Source of the DNA: Rostrohypoxylon terebratum
Lineage: Eukaryota > Ascomycota > Sordariomycetes > Xylariales > Hypoxylaceae
Length of the DNA: 64,000 nt
Assembly (NCBI GenBank): GCA_022497145.1
Contig: MU385906.1
Coordinates: 124,001 to 188,000, forward strand
Direction of reading: 5' to 3'
Position 1 is the stretch's first letter. The number at the start of each line of letters is the position of its first letter. Below the pieces are notes generated by a model that saw only the letters and a list, made by a program, of their open reading frames with translations, did not search any database and had not been told where the DNA came from. The translations under genes were made by a program, and so were the position numbers. Shown one piece after another: positions 1 through 8,853 of the stretch.

Positions 1-1101
1 GTTTATTTTCTACTCAAACTCAGGAAGAGCTTGCGAAAGAAAGAAGTCGATGGTGTTGGTCAACTGTGGTGGTAGCGGGAGAAGTAGTTGGGCATGAGGT
101 AGACAGAAGATGAAAGGAAGTTGAAAGGAACTTTGAGAAGGTGGGTGGGAAGAGAAGAATAAATAGTCTCTCTGCAAGCAAAATCCAGGAAGAAATCAGA
201 AAGGCGGGGGGCCAGAGGCGTTCTGCGTGGACGTGAATGTGTCGTGAATTACAATTCACAAGTACTTAGACGGTACTTATAAAGGAACATGCAAGGATGC
301 CTCAGTATGGTATCCAACGCTTGTATAAGGTCATAAAAAACATATATTATCTATAAGAAATATCCAGGGTAACGAAAATCAAAAAGAAAGGTACTTTCTA
401 GCTGCTGGCAGGGTCGCCGCCGAGTCTTGCGATGGGGCATTTAAGAGCCCCTTTTTAGGTACATAAGTACCTCAAATTTCTACATTCACACCTGGGGATA
501 TCTGTTCAACATAGCCATATATAAAAAACTACTTTTGGTAAAAAGATTACTCTGAACTTTTAGATACTCCTAGGATTGTTTTATTTTCAATTTAGTGAAA
601 AGTTGCGGTAAATCTTGCTGGCGTGGTTTAGAGGGTGCATGTATATACATAATAGGGGATCAACCCCCTATTCCTAAAAGGATACAACCCTTCCACAAAT
701 TTACCAGGAAAACAACCCAGCTCCCTCAGTATTATGTAACTAACAGATCATTTCATATATCTAGATACATCTGGATTGACTCATACATGAAAGGAACAAT
801 GCGATGTTGACTTAGGGGTTTCTCCAGGTGCCTTTATTTAGGGTTCCTATATGGTTCCAAGGTTAGATTTGGTGGAGGTAGTAATAGCACCTAGAACACA
901 CACTTTGATTCTTCTTCATCTCTGAACCTACATGGCTAATAATACTGCTTTCATTATAGATATTTTGTCTCAATAATGTCGTAGTCGCTGTCGATATGGA
1001 TACGAAAAAAAAATCCTGACCTCGAACACTCTAGCTACTTCGATCTGTTCTCCTGTCAGGAATACCAGCCAAATTTATATCATATCATTACCCCCGTCGC
1101 T
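1..1101. other. Left-edge spacer, no gene seen
   Basis: AT-rich spacer. Short open frames occur on both strands but have low-complexity composition, lack splice context and resemble no family I know. It holds the downstream region of the minus-strand membrane protein gene that follows. Confidence 0.5.
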
Positions 1102-2274
1102 TCAGTCCTCCATGTCTATTTTCTCGAAGTTCGGCACGCTGGTGTTAACCGGCCTAATTCCGCGGCTTGTCAACACCCGCGGTTCTACACCCATGATTGA
1201 ATGAGGGCTGAGTTCACTCCCACTCCTTGGAATCGACATATCTTCGACTTCTTGCACTCCAGTAGTACTTCCTGGTGTGGGAGGTCCGTGGTCGGGCGTG
1301 CCGGTGCGTGAAGGAACACGCGAGGAGGCATGCGAAGGAGCGCGAGAGGGTACACGGGAAGATACGTGCGATGAAATGTGAGAGTGGCTACGTAGTGGGT
1401 GAGGCTTGAGATCAGATGTAAATGTACGTCCGCTTGACGTCCGGTCCAAAGGGGCTGGCTTTCGCTGGTCTTGACCCGAAGCTCCACTTCCGCCACTGAT
1501 AGTTGACGGACCTTGCATCCAATCGACAAGGTTATTCAGTACGAATAACTCTACCTTCAATTTTAGGCTGTATATTGCCGGTCGGAGAGTAGTCTGGACG
1601 TGGTATTCGCCGACCAACTCGTTCACGATAAGCGCGGCATCGAACAAGACGACGATGAGGACGAGCGTGATGAGTTCATATAGCATCCTCTTGACCTGAT
1701 CCTCTCTGACCATGCACAAATGCTTGGATGTCATGTGGAAGGCATACACATACATCCCTGAAATGACAGCCTCTTGTATCAGAAATCCTGCAAGCTGCGC
1801 CATCTTAAGGACGTCAAATCCGTCTTTGAATTTCTTCCCTTTTTCACTACCCGGAGGAGAGGCATTCAGAGCTAAGAAACACACAGTCGCTGGTATCTGT
1901 AAAGTGACGAATGTGGAGATGATAAGGTAGAGGATCCATCTCGGTTTTTGCCGATCGCGAATGACGAGATGTAAGCGCAGGTAGAGGACGAGAGACTGGC
2001 CGGTCGACATCAGAATCCAGCCTAGAGACGTCAAGACAGCCATCGGCATAACTGGTGCTAGACCCCAAAAAGCCAAGGTGTATAGAGGGCACAGTAGGAC
2101 TCCGGTATTAGCGACGAGTATAGTCGAGAAATACAAGGTATTTCTTTGCCGGAAGATCTCGAGCATCAATATGTATACTTCGAAGGCATTGTACACCGCA
2201 ATCCCGAAAAAGGCTCCGACGAGCACATCGATCCACCAGCCCTTTCCATGATCTGGTCCCGGAAGATTCGACAT
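1102..2274 (-). CDS. Multi-pass integral membrane protein, fungal DUF7703-like
   Basis: Single-exon frame of about 390 codons. The open frame extends upstream to 2337 but only from a TTG; the first ATG is at 2274, preceded by ATC, so I start there. About seven hydrophobic segments fill the first 250 residues (for example ILVANTGVLLCPLYTLAFWG and ITLVLIVVLFDAALIVNELV), giving a seven-helix-like layout. A Ser/Pro/Arg-rich, probably cytosolic tail of about 120 residues follows, with SHVSSRVPSRAPSHASS-type repeats. The order and motifs match a fungal membrane family annotated only as DUF7703 or 'integral membrane protein' (name from memory). No ligand or reaction is known to me. A receptor-like role is only suggested by topology. 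It stands alone, tail to the left, about 660 bp from the HET gene. Confidence 0.75.
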   Translation of the reverse strand: MSNLPGPDHGKGWWIDVLVGAFFGIAVYNAFEVYILMLEIFRQRNTLYFSTILVANTGVLLCPLYTLAFWGLAPVMPMAVLTSLGWILMSTGQSLVLYLRLHLVIRDRQKPRWILYLIISTFVTLQIPATVCFLALNASPPGSEKGKKFKDGFDVLKMAQLAGFLIQEAVISGMYVYAFHMTSKHLCMVREDQVKRMLYELITLVLIVVLFDAALIVNELVGEYHVQTTLRPAIYSLKLKVELFVLNNLVDWMQGPSTISGGSGASGQDQRKPAPLDRTSSGRTFTSDLKPHPLRSHSHISSHVSSRVPSRAPSHASSRVPSRTGTPDHGPPTPGSTTGVQEVEDMSIPRSGSELSPHSIMGVEPRVLTSRGIRPVNTSVPNFEKIDMED

Positions 2275-2931
2275 GATGGCTGACACGGTTAGAGGAGCAA
2301 ATTTGGAGTTTTCACGGCAGATTCCTCGATGATTCAAGTGTTTTTCCTCAATCGAACGACTTGAATTATGTCAAGTTTACCTTCGAGATATAGCCGGTAC
2401 GGAGTATGAAACATTGCCATTCGGAAATCTCATAGGAACAGATCATAGATCATGTTTAGGTAAGTATGACAGAGCTAGACAGAGCTATGCATTTGACTAA
2501 GTAGCTTATTATGCGGTTATGCGGGTGTTGACATGATCAACATCGCGAGTCAGCTTAGAGCTACCGATCATCCCGCGCAACAGGAGAATTAGGGGAAAGA
2601 AAGGGGCTGGAACAAGGATCGTTGATGCTATCACCACTGCAATTGGAGCTCTACTGTTCCTTGGTGTCTCTTGGTGTCTTATTGGTGTCATATTATAGTT
2701 TGGCTACTCGAGTAGAACAAAGTTTATTACCCCCTTTTTTCACCTGATTCTCACTAACCCCTTACTGCTTTCATCCGGCATCAAACGTAGGTAAAGATTG
2801 CGGATATTCTACAGTGTATCTCACATCTCACATCTCACACTTACCGATGGACGAATTCACACAAAAAGAAGATACTGCGCATCTGATACACAAATTAATT
2901 CTCTATGTAGGTACTACCTATGTATTGTATT
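2275..2931. other. Spacer between membrane protein and HET genes
   Basis: About 650 bp containing the 5' region of the membrane protein gene and the 3' region of the HET gene. I see no additional coding exon or RNA gene. Confidence 0.5.
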
Positions 2932-4827
2932 TCATTCTATCATACATTGAAATTCATGAGGGGGTGGAAGTTCGGGGTGTTTCTTTCCAAGACCATATCT
3001 CTTATAGTCTTCTACCCATCTCATCAGACCAATCCGAATCCAATGTTCTACTTCAACTTCGCCGCAAATATTGCAATACTCTTCTCGGGCTGGTGCCAGG
3101 ATAATACCAACTTGCTTCACGCAATGATCACCGGGGGCAAAGGAGCAGCCAAGGCTCGCAACTCGCAAGCTGTGTGTACCTTGAGCTGAACTATCTTGTC
3201 CATAATAGCGAGCTAGCTTTTCGACTGCCTGTTTTACGTCGTCGTAGCCGTTGAAGTAATCGATTTTGTGACCAAGAACAGTCTCTGAGACATGGTAATC
3301 AAGTAGCATGCCATTATAGAGCTTCGGGCTGTCATATTTATCTAGATGGTTGAGTATGTCCGAGGAGTTGTCTTGGACGAATGAGTCAAGATACCATGCG
3401 CGACCTTTGAATACCACATGAGGACCTGCGAAGTGTTCAGCGTTGATCCGAAAATAGTCCGTAAGATTGATGATGATTTTGTGGTTGTCATCCTCAAATG
3501 CCCCCCACCATCCGTCCACTTTGCACCCCTGAGTAATAAGCCAGCTTCGCCGGGGTTGTCTATCTAAATGCGAGGCATGGATAAAAGTCTGTGACTTTAT
3601 TGGGAATAGAGAAACAAGCTGTGTGCCAAAATCGTCTTCGAGTGCTTCCAGTTTCTTTTCCGGTGTCGCTCCAGGTGGATCGGGATTGCAACTGATACGG
3701 TACGTCTGGACAATGCCATATATCCTATCTAGCAAACGCCCGACCCGGCGATGTTGGGCAGCAGAATACGCGATATGTGGTAGGGGTGGCTCGGAGTTAG
3801 AATAAGTCAATCCGAGTTCTCTCGTACGTTTAAGCGTCCCATCCAGACGTCGGTGGATCTCTCTAACAGATGGAATCGGTCTAGAATCTGGGTAGTCTAG
3901 CTTTGTCTCCATGTAGCCCATGTTCTCCCATGCATGAAATGGATTCCTGATGATGCGATCCAAGATAGAAGTCTCGAGTTGCAAGTTGAAAAGGCAGAAT
4001 TTGCCCGAATTGTTTGAATCTTGCATTGCTTGAGCCTGGCTTCCATCGAGATTGAGCAGTCCATCGTCGAAGAGAAAATAAGCGTCAGGCCGGAGTATCA
4101 TTTCTTGCAATGTCCACAAAGACTTAAACCACGGATGATCTAGTATACGATACAGCCACTGCGTGTACGAGATGGATCCGTCGTTCAGCCTCCTTAGCCA
4201 CAGAGCAGCATCGTCCAGATCAATCTTCTTGTTGGGGTGAAATGGGTGGGTACAGTGATTCAGAGCTGCCGCATGAATTGGCGATTCTCCTGCTCCCCAA
4301 ATATCAGTTGTCTTAAGCTTCGATAGCCATATGAATGGCTCCTGTGCCCTAGCGAAGATTGCCGCTTGTCGACCAATCTCTTGCTTACGCAATCGTACGC
4401 ACTCTTCGCTCTCTGCTTCCTCGTCTTGAGGTTGTTGGGGAACACACGCTATATCCACCCATAACCACTCGCATGAATCCTTTCTAACACCTTGGGCGGC
4501 ACGCTCCATCGCGAGGTGAAACCCACGCGGGGTGAAGTAGTCTGGATAAATGGAGGGAATTTCCCAGTCAATGCCATGAATGACGACATGTTGTTTATTA
4601 GGATTTTCGGATTTATCCTGGTAGTAGCCCCAGGTATAGCTGAGTATGTTGTATCTAGGTTCGAGTACATTACCGTAGACATTTTGGCCGTTGTTGCGAT
4701 GTGATCTCATCGTGGGGACGTGGAGAAGTCGATCAGGCCAAATAGAACTGACTGAAACATGAGCCTCACGAACCTCACGAACGGGCTCTACACCTGACCA
4801 AGGATTTGACACTAGCAGGTCTTCCAT
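2932..4827 (-). CDS. HET-domain (heterokaryon incompatibility type) protein
   Basis: Single-exon gene of 631 codons. The frame is open to 4899 from a TTG, but the first ATG is at 4827 (protein begins MEDLLVSNPW). The HET signature is plain: YNILSYTWG at about residues 59-67, then WLWVDIACVPQQ at about 121-132, and a downstream SLWTLQEMILR element. These are the three conserved blocks of the fungal HET domain. The C-terminal half has no domain I recognise and ends with a CNICGEVEVEHW stretch that could bind a metal through its two cysteines. HET proteins generally trigger incompatibility or regulated cell death when paired with a partner. No NACHT, WD40 or other partner domain is fused here and no obvious partner gene is adjacent, so the biological role is unassigned. 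Confidence 0.85.
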   Translation of the reverse strand: MEDLLVSNPWSGVEPVREVREAHVSVSSIWPDRLLHVPTMRSHRNNGQNVYGNVLEPRYNILSYTWGYYQDKSENPNKQHVVIHGIDWEIPSIYPDYFTPRGFHLAMERAAQGVRKDSCEWLWVDIACVPQQPQDEEAESEECVRLRKQEIGRQAAIFARAQEPFIWLSKLKTTDIWGAGESPIHAAALNHCTHPFHPNKKIDLDDAALWLRRLNDGSISYTQWLYRILDHPWFKSLWTLQEMILRPDAYFLFDDGLLNLDGSQAQAMQDSNNSGKFCLFNLQLETSILDRIIRNPFHAWENMGYMETKLDYPDSRPIPSVREIHRRLDGTLKRTRELGLTYSNSEPPLPHIAYSAAQHRRVGRLLDRIYGIVQTYRISCNPDPPGATPEKKLEALEDDFGTQLVSLFPIKSQTFIHASHLDRQPRRSWLITQGCKVDGWWGAFEDDNHKIIINLTDYFRINAEHFAGPHVVFKGRAWYLDSFVQDNSSDILNHLDKYDSPKLYNGMLLDYHVSETVLGHKIDYFNGYDDVKQAVEKLARYYGQDSSAQGTHSLRVASLGCSFAPGDHCVKQVGIILAPAREEYCNICGEVEVEHWIRIGLMRWVEDYKRYGLGKKHPELPPPHEFQCMIE

Positions 4828-5901
4828 GACGGCAATATTGTAACAATATGGAAGACTGAGTGGTGTGGGAGTTGATGATGGATGCTTTTCTAGTACCAAA
4901 GTAGATTCTGAAATTTATTGGATTGTGTCGTAATCGTAATATATGACGATCAGTGTCTTCGGAGTCGATAGAATAGGGAATGCTTCGCTTTCAAGAAATT
5001 ATTACCTAGTACCTACTTATTCTACAGCGAAGAGCCTACAGGAGAGAAGTAGCGATTGTTTAAGTACTTTATGTGTAAGAGTGAGGCTCTATTATGAGGT
5101 CAGTATCAATGTCCATAAGTCTACTTACTGCTTGCTTCAGAAATGACCGCAGGCAAACTACCTACCTAGTAGTAGCCTGTCATTTATTGCGCATTGGATG
5201 ACTACCTATAGGTATGCCTTGTACTCTTTACTAGCACTTGTTTGTGACGCCTTCCCGTGTTAATATGGTATCCATACCTACGTAGATGGTAGGTTTGGTT
5301 AAGTAGAATAGTACCTAGTAGCCTAGGAGCGTTTAGAGGTCTATAGAAATCGGGAGGTGGTCTAAAGATTCCTGGCAGGAAGATCTCGCAGATACGGTCA
5401 ATAGGCACAATAGGCACCGTACCTTCTTATGAATATCAATATGGATATGGATATGGATATGTTTGGTGGAGATTTGAAGGAGCGACACCTGTATCCTGCT
5501 GTCCTGTTGACTCCTTCCTAGGTAACCGTTTACCTAACCTTGACATTAATCATAGAAGGTACTATTACTATAACCTACATAACCTAGTTACAAGGTAAGT
5601 AGGAACGTTATTTGAGGTAACGTTCCCTTCTAACCAACTATATTTTAGTTTCAACTTTTACGCACGGGTGAACCGTCAATAAGAATCGTGTTTTTACCTA
5701 GATGTCTGTCACAAGGGTCATACCTGAAGCTTGGAATGATGTATATTCAAGTTGATAATCAACGGTTCTGGTCCTGAGGTCCCTCGTCTTTCTTCTTTGA
5801 AGGAGGGGAAGCCCACGTTGGGTAGTAATAGCCCAAGGGGCCCACGCGACCTTAGAACAATACATAATCCATGTAATCAATGTAACACCAGCTCCTCCTT
5901 C
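4828..5901. other. Spacer upstream of HET gene
   Basis: About 1 kb, AT-rich with many TAGGTA/CCTAGT words typical of this window's spacers. No coding exon or RNA gene recognised. It leads directly into the hairpin and tandem array that follow. Confidence 0.45.
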
Positions 5902-5928
5902 CTCAAATGCTCATCTCTGAGCATTGAG
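5902..5928. repeat. Inverted repeat (hairpin) flanking the tandem array
   Basis: CTCAAATGCTCA and TGAGCATTGAG are complementary arms (11 bp with one bulged A) around a 4-nt loop. It sits 27 bp before the first array hairpin and may mark the array's edge. Confidence 0.7.
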
Positions 5929-5954
5929 GCTATCGTGATGTGTGTTGAAGACAT

Positions 5955-6373
5955 CTGTAGTCCTTTGGACAATTACAGGTCTTCGAATTGAGCACTCTGT
6001 AGTAACAGAAGAGCTCGCTGAAAGATGTAGAATAGTCTGCAGTCCTTTGGACAATTACAGGTTCTTCATCGAAATATTGGAGGCATCTGCAGTCCTTGGG
6101 ACAATTACAGGTCTTCGATTTAAGCAATCTGTAATGACAGAAGAGCTTATTTAGAGATGCAGAGTAGTCTGTAGTCCTTTGGACAATTACAGGTTCTTCA
6201 TCATAATACCGAATGCATCTGCAGTCCTTGGGACAATTACAGGTCTTCGGATTGAGCACTCTGTAATAACAGAAGAGCTCTCTGGAAGATGTAGAGTAGT
6301 CTGTAGTCCTTTGGACAATTACAGGCTCTTCATCAAAGTGCTGAACGGTCTGCAGTCCTTTGGACAATTACAG
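5955..6373. repeat. Tandem array: seven hairpin cores in a 132-bp higher-order unit
   Basis: A 24-nt core occurs seven times, starting at 5955, 6037, 6087, 6169, 6219, 6301 and 6350. The spacings are 82, 50, 82, 50, 82 and 49 bp, so the true period is 132 bp with two cores per unit. Each core has outer arms CTGYA/TACAG and inner arms GTCC/GGAC round a 3-nt loop, with AAT bulged. A second hairpin, TCTGT/ACAGA with a variable 4-nt loop, recurs once per 82-bp spacer at 5996-6009, 6128-6141 and 6260-6273, again exactly 132 bp apart. The minus strand is open through the array as three 44-residue repeats, since 132 is a multiple of three. I do not recognise the element; a minisatellite, a relic of a repeat protein gene, or a structured non-coding RNA are all possible. 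Confidence 0.85.
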
Positions 6374-6517
6374 ATCTTGTTGTTCAGGAAGGGTTTTCAA
6401 GGTCCTTGATTCCTCTCCTCCTTTCTTCCTGGGGGAAGGAATCCAGTAGACCTATTTATGCTTTGAAGCCTGAAGTACAATATACATATTAAGCGCCCAG
6501 CGCCTCCGTATTCGGAC

Positions 6518-6562
6518 GTGCTGGTTGTGCTGGTTGTGCTGGTTGTGCTGGTTGTGCTGGTT
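6518..6562. repeat. 9-bp minisatellite, five perfect copies
   Basis: GTGCTGGTT is repeated five times head to tail. It lies 145 bp to the right of the hairpin array, in a non-coding stretch. Confidence 0.9.
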
Positions 6563-6730
6563 ATGTAGAAATCTGGACATCTGACCAACAGCTTCCAATG
6601 ATAAGTGACGATAACCTCTTTGCATGATTCCTGCCTGACCTGTATGCGACCATACTGCCAACAGTATCTTGGCATCCAATCACCGTGTGGCAATGTCGTT
6701 CTCTTCTCCGAACATAGGTACCTGCTTAAG

Positions 6731-6745
6731 ACCTAGGTCCTAGGT
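6731..6745. repeat. 15-bp CCTAGG near-palindrome
   Basis: ACCTAGGTCCTAGGT. Its reverse complement is the form seen at other sites (12452, 38572, 63536). See the corresponding finding. Confidence 0.8.
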
Positions 6746-7983
6746 ACTTATGGAACTCCCTTAGCAATGACTCTTCGAAGTTCACAAATTCCGGAGGTTT
6801 CGGCGCACTCTCCTCTAATAATCGACAACAGGTCCTTCATTTGAGGAACTTGAGGTCACCACGGCGTCTCGGGTTCTATCGGTATAACCCGATTCTTGTC
6901 GGTTCGGCGATGTTCCAGATTTCTCATTTTGAGGTGCTACTTTTGCGTAAATTTTGGAAGACAGCAAGTTCCAATATGTGTACTTTGATACTAAATTCGT
7001 AATGAATTCATGTTACATTGTAGAGGAAGTACGGGCTCCTCCTTCCTTATATCTCGTTTGTACCGAGTGATTGTTGATAATCTAAAGATCTAAAGACGTA
7101 GAGTTATACCGGTCGCATTATTCCAAGTAGTATGCCGGATATACGCAGGGATCACCACGTGGTTAGCAAGGGGTTATACCCGCGCCAAGATCGGGTCCCG
7201 ATATCTGAACCGTGGAAATTGTATCATCGGCCAAGATTTTTTTAAATCATATTAATTTTTTAATCATCCGTCGGAATGACATGTGAGAATGGAGAATGAG
7301 GCCAAAGATGCTGTTATCAAGGGAAGGGATTTGTATCAAATACGCTTGACCATGGAATAATTTGTGATAAACATATTTCATTGCCAACCACGATGCCATT
7401 TTTCGTCTGCCAAGCAACCAAGCAACCAATATCCTCTGAGTTCAGACACACCAAGCTACGTACATCTGTCATCTGCATATACACCCTCAAAGATATACTA
7501 TTGATATGGATGGCTACGAGAGAACTCAATAGAAAAACACATATAGTCAATCTTGGGCCAGCTCTGCCAGAGCACCTTGTTTCGGCTTCCTAACCACAAG
7601 CAGCTTAGACGAAAATAGTAAAATGATCCGAATGCTACCATTAGGGAGCAAGAGCTTCCCGTTCGGCATTCATCGTAGAGCCTCATTAGAGTTTTGATCC
7701 CACCACCTTTTACTATCATTTTACTATTATTTCCATAACTCTTTCGGTCTTCTTCGGTTGCCCAGGTGCTTAAGTTGAGGTATGAAGGGATAGAACGCCG
7801 AGGAAGGGTGTCTCAACACCACCACCATACAGACTCAAATCAACACCTTAGACCTTTAAGATTTCTGTCTCACAGCCAAGCAAAGGAGACTCTCCTCTCC
7901 TCTCAGATATATCTATCTATTCTCCCCCCCCTTCCAAGAAACCCAAGAACCCCCAAGCCATTCACCTTCCCCCCCCCAAATCC

Positions 7984-8319
7984 TCACACCTGCATCCCCA
8001 AGATGCCGATACCCGTACCAAGACCCGAAGGCGTCCACTGTGCCACATCCTCGCTCTTGTCCTTTTCCGTAGCCTCACTCCCAACCCTCTCAACCACCAT
8101 TATTAAAGCGTCTCCCAATCCCAAATACAACCTACCAAAACAAAATAAATAGTAACTCCCTATTAAAACTCCGGCCCCTCGGTGGTAATCAAACCCTCCA
8201 GCCCTCCCGCGCCAAGCTTCCCGCCCCCCAAAACGGGGTCCTACTCACCAGGACGCGCGTCCACCACCAAATCGACCAAGTCGACCGGGTCCATCTGCAC
8301 CTTCGCGCGGTCCAATTCA
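7984..8319 (-). pseudogene. Coding-like tract, possible gene remnant or unresolved exons
   Basis: On the minus strand a frame ending with TGA at 7984-7986 encodes a coherent C-terminal-like peptide (ending WTPSGLGTGIGILGMQV). A plausible 3' splice acceptor (TTTGGTAG) lies just before it at 8132-8133. Further upstream, about 8170-8319, another open stretch encodes PELDRAKVQMDPVDLVDLVV followed by DARPGE, a TAG, and then an in-frame continuation (DPVLGGGKLGAGGLEGL) to a TAA. The local GC content is higher than in the flanking spacer. I could not build one intact gene: the donor GTGAGT at 8244-8249 gives the wrong phase, and no start codon or N-terminal exon is convincing. The family is not recognised. 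A decayed gene is my preferred reading; a real gene with unusual introns is the alternative. Confidence 0.3.
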
Positions 8320-8853
8320 GGTACCCGAGCCCATATTAATCTCACCTCTCACCTCGCATTGGCCAGACCCCTTAGACCGTTAGATGTTGTGTTCCCATAT
8401 TTGGAAAAATATTGGATGCCATTCACAGGTATATAGGAAGTATGTGGTACGTTCGTACGTTGTTGGGAAATGTGCGTGCATGTTCATTCCTAAATAAACA
8501 TATATCTACGTACGACCTGCAATACGCCATCGCCATCGCCTTGCCTCACCCCTTTCCTGCCGTTCGCCTCTCATACTCTGAGCCCACGGTAAAATGGTAT
8601 CTGGTATGAAAAAAAAAACACATAAACTCTCGGAAAAAAATCCCAATGCTGCGCATTTCGCCAAACCAAATCTCTCGAGCACTCTTATGTACGGAAATTG
8701 GCCCGGATGGTTTCGTTTCGTATGCAAATACCCAGGAACGCCATGCAAGAATATCATGGGATATGAGGCGCGGGAGATAATTTCCTCGCGCTCTTCATGC
8801 CCTTCCCCATTCGAATGAACTTGAACTTCCAGCCGAAGATGCGGAAGCTATTA
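8320..8853. other. Spacer
   Basis: About 530 bp between the coding-like tract and the glycosyltransferase-like gene. Contains poly-A runs and no supported gene. Confidence 0.4.

Larger units (their letters stand above)
6374..7983. other. Spacer right of the array
   Basis: About 1.6 kb with the 9-bp microrepeat at 6518-6562 and one 15-bp CCTAGG palindrome at 6731-6745. Otherwise I see no gene; short frames have no coding character. Confidence 0.45.

Noticed and set aside
4828..4899. N-terminal extension of the HET protein to 4899
   Set aside because: It begins at a TTG; the first ATG is at 4827 and the HET motifs are fully downstream.
7766..8152. Plus-strand 128-codon frame
   Set aside because: Pro/Ser/His-rich from C-rich low-complexity DNA; it is antisense to a more convincing coding-like stretch.
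8506..8757. Minus-strand 83-codon frame upstream of the coding-like tract
   Set aside because: Composition follows an Arg-rich low-complexity stretch and poly-A/T run; it starts far from any splice or domain signal and does not join the tract in phase.
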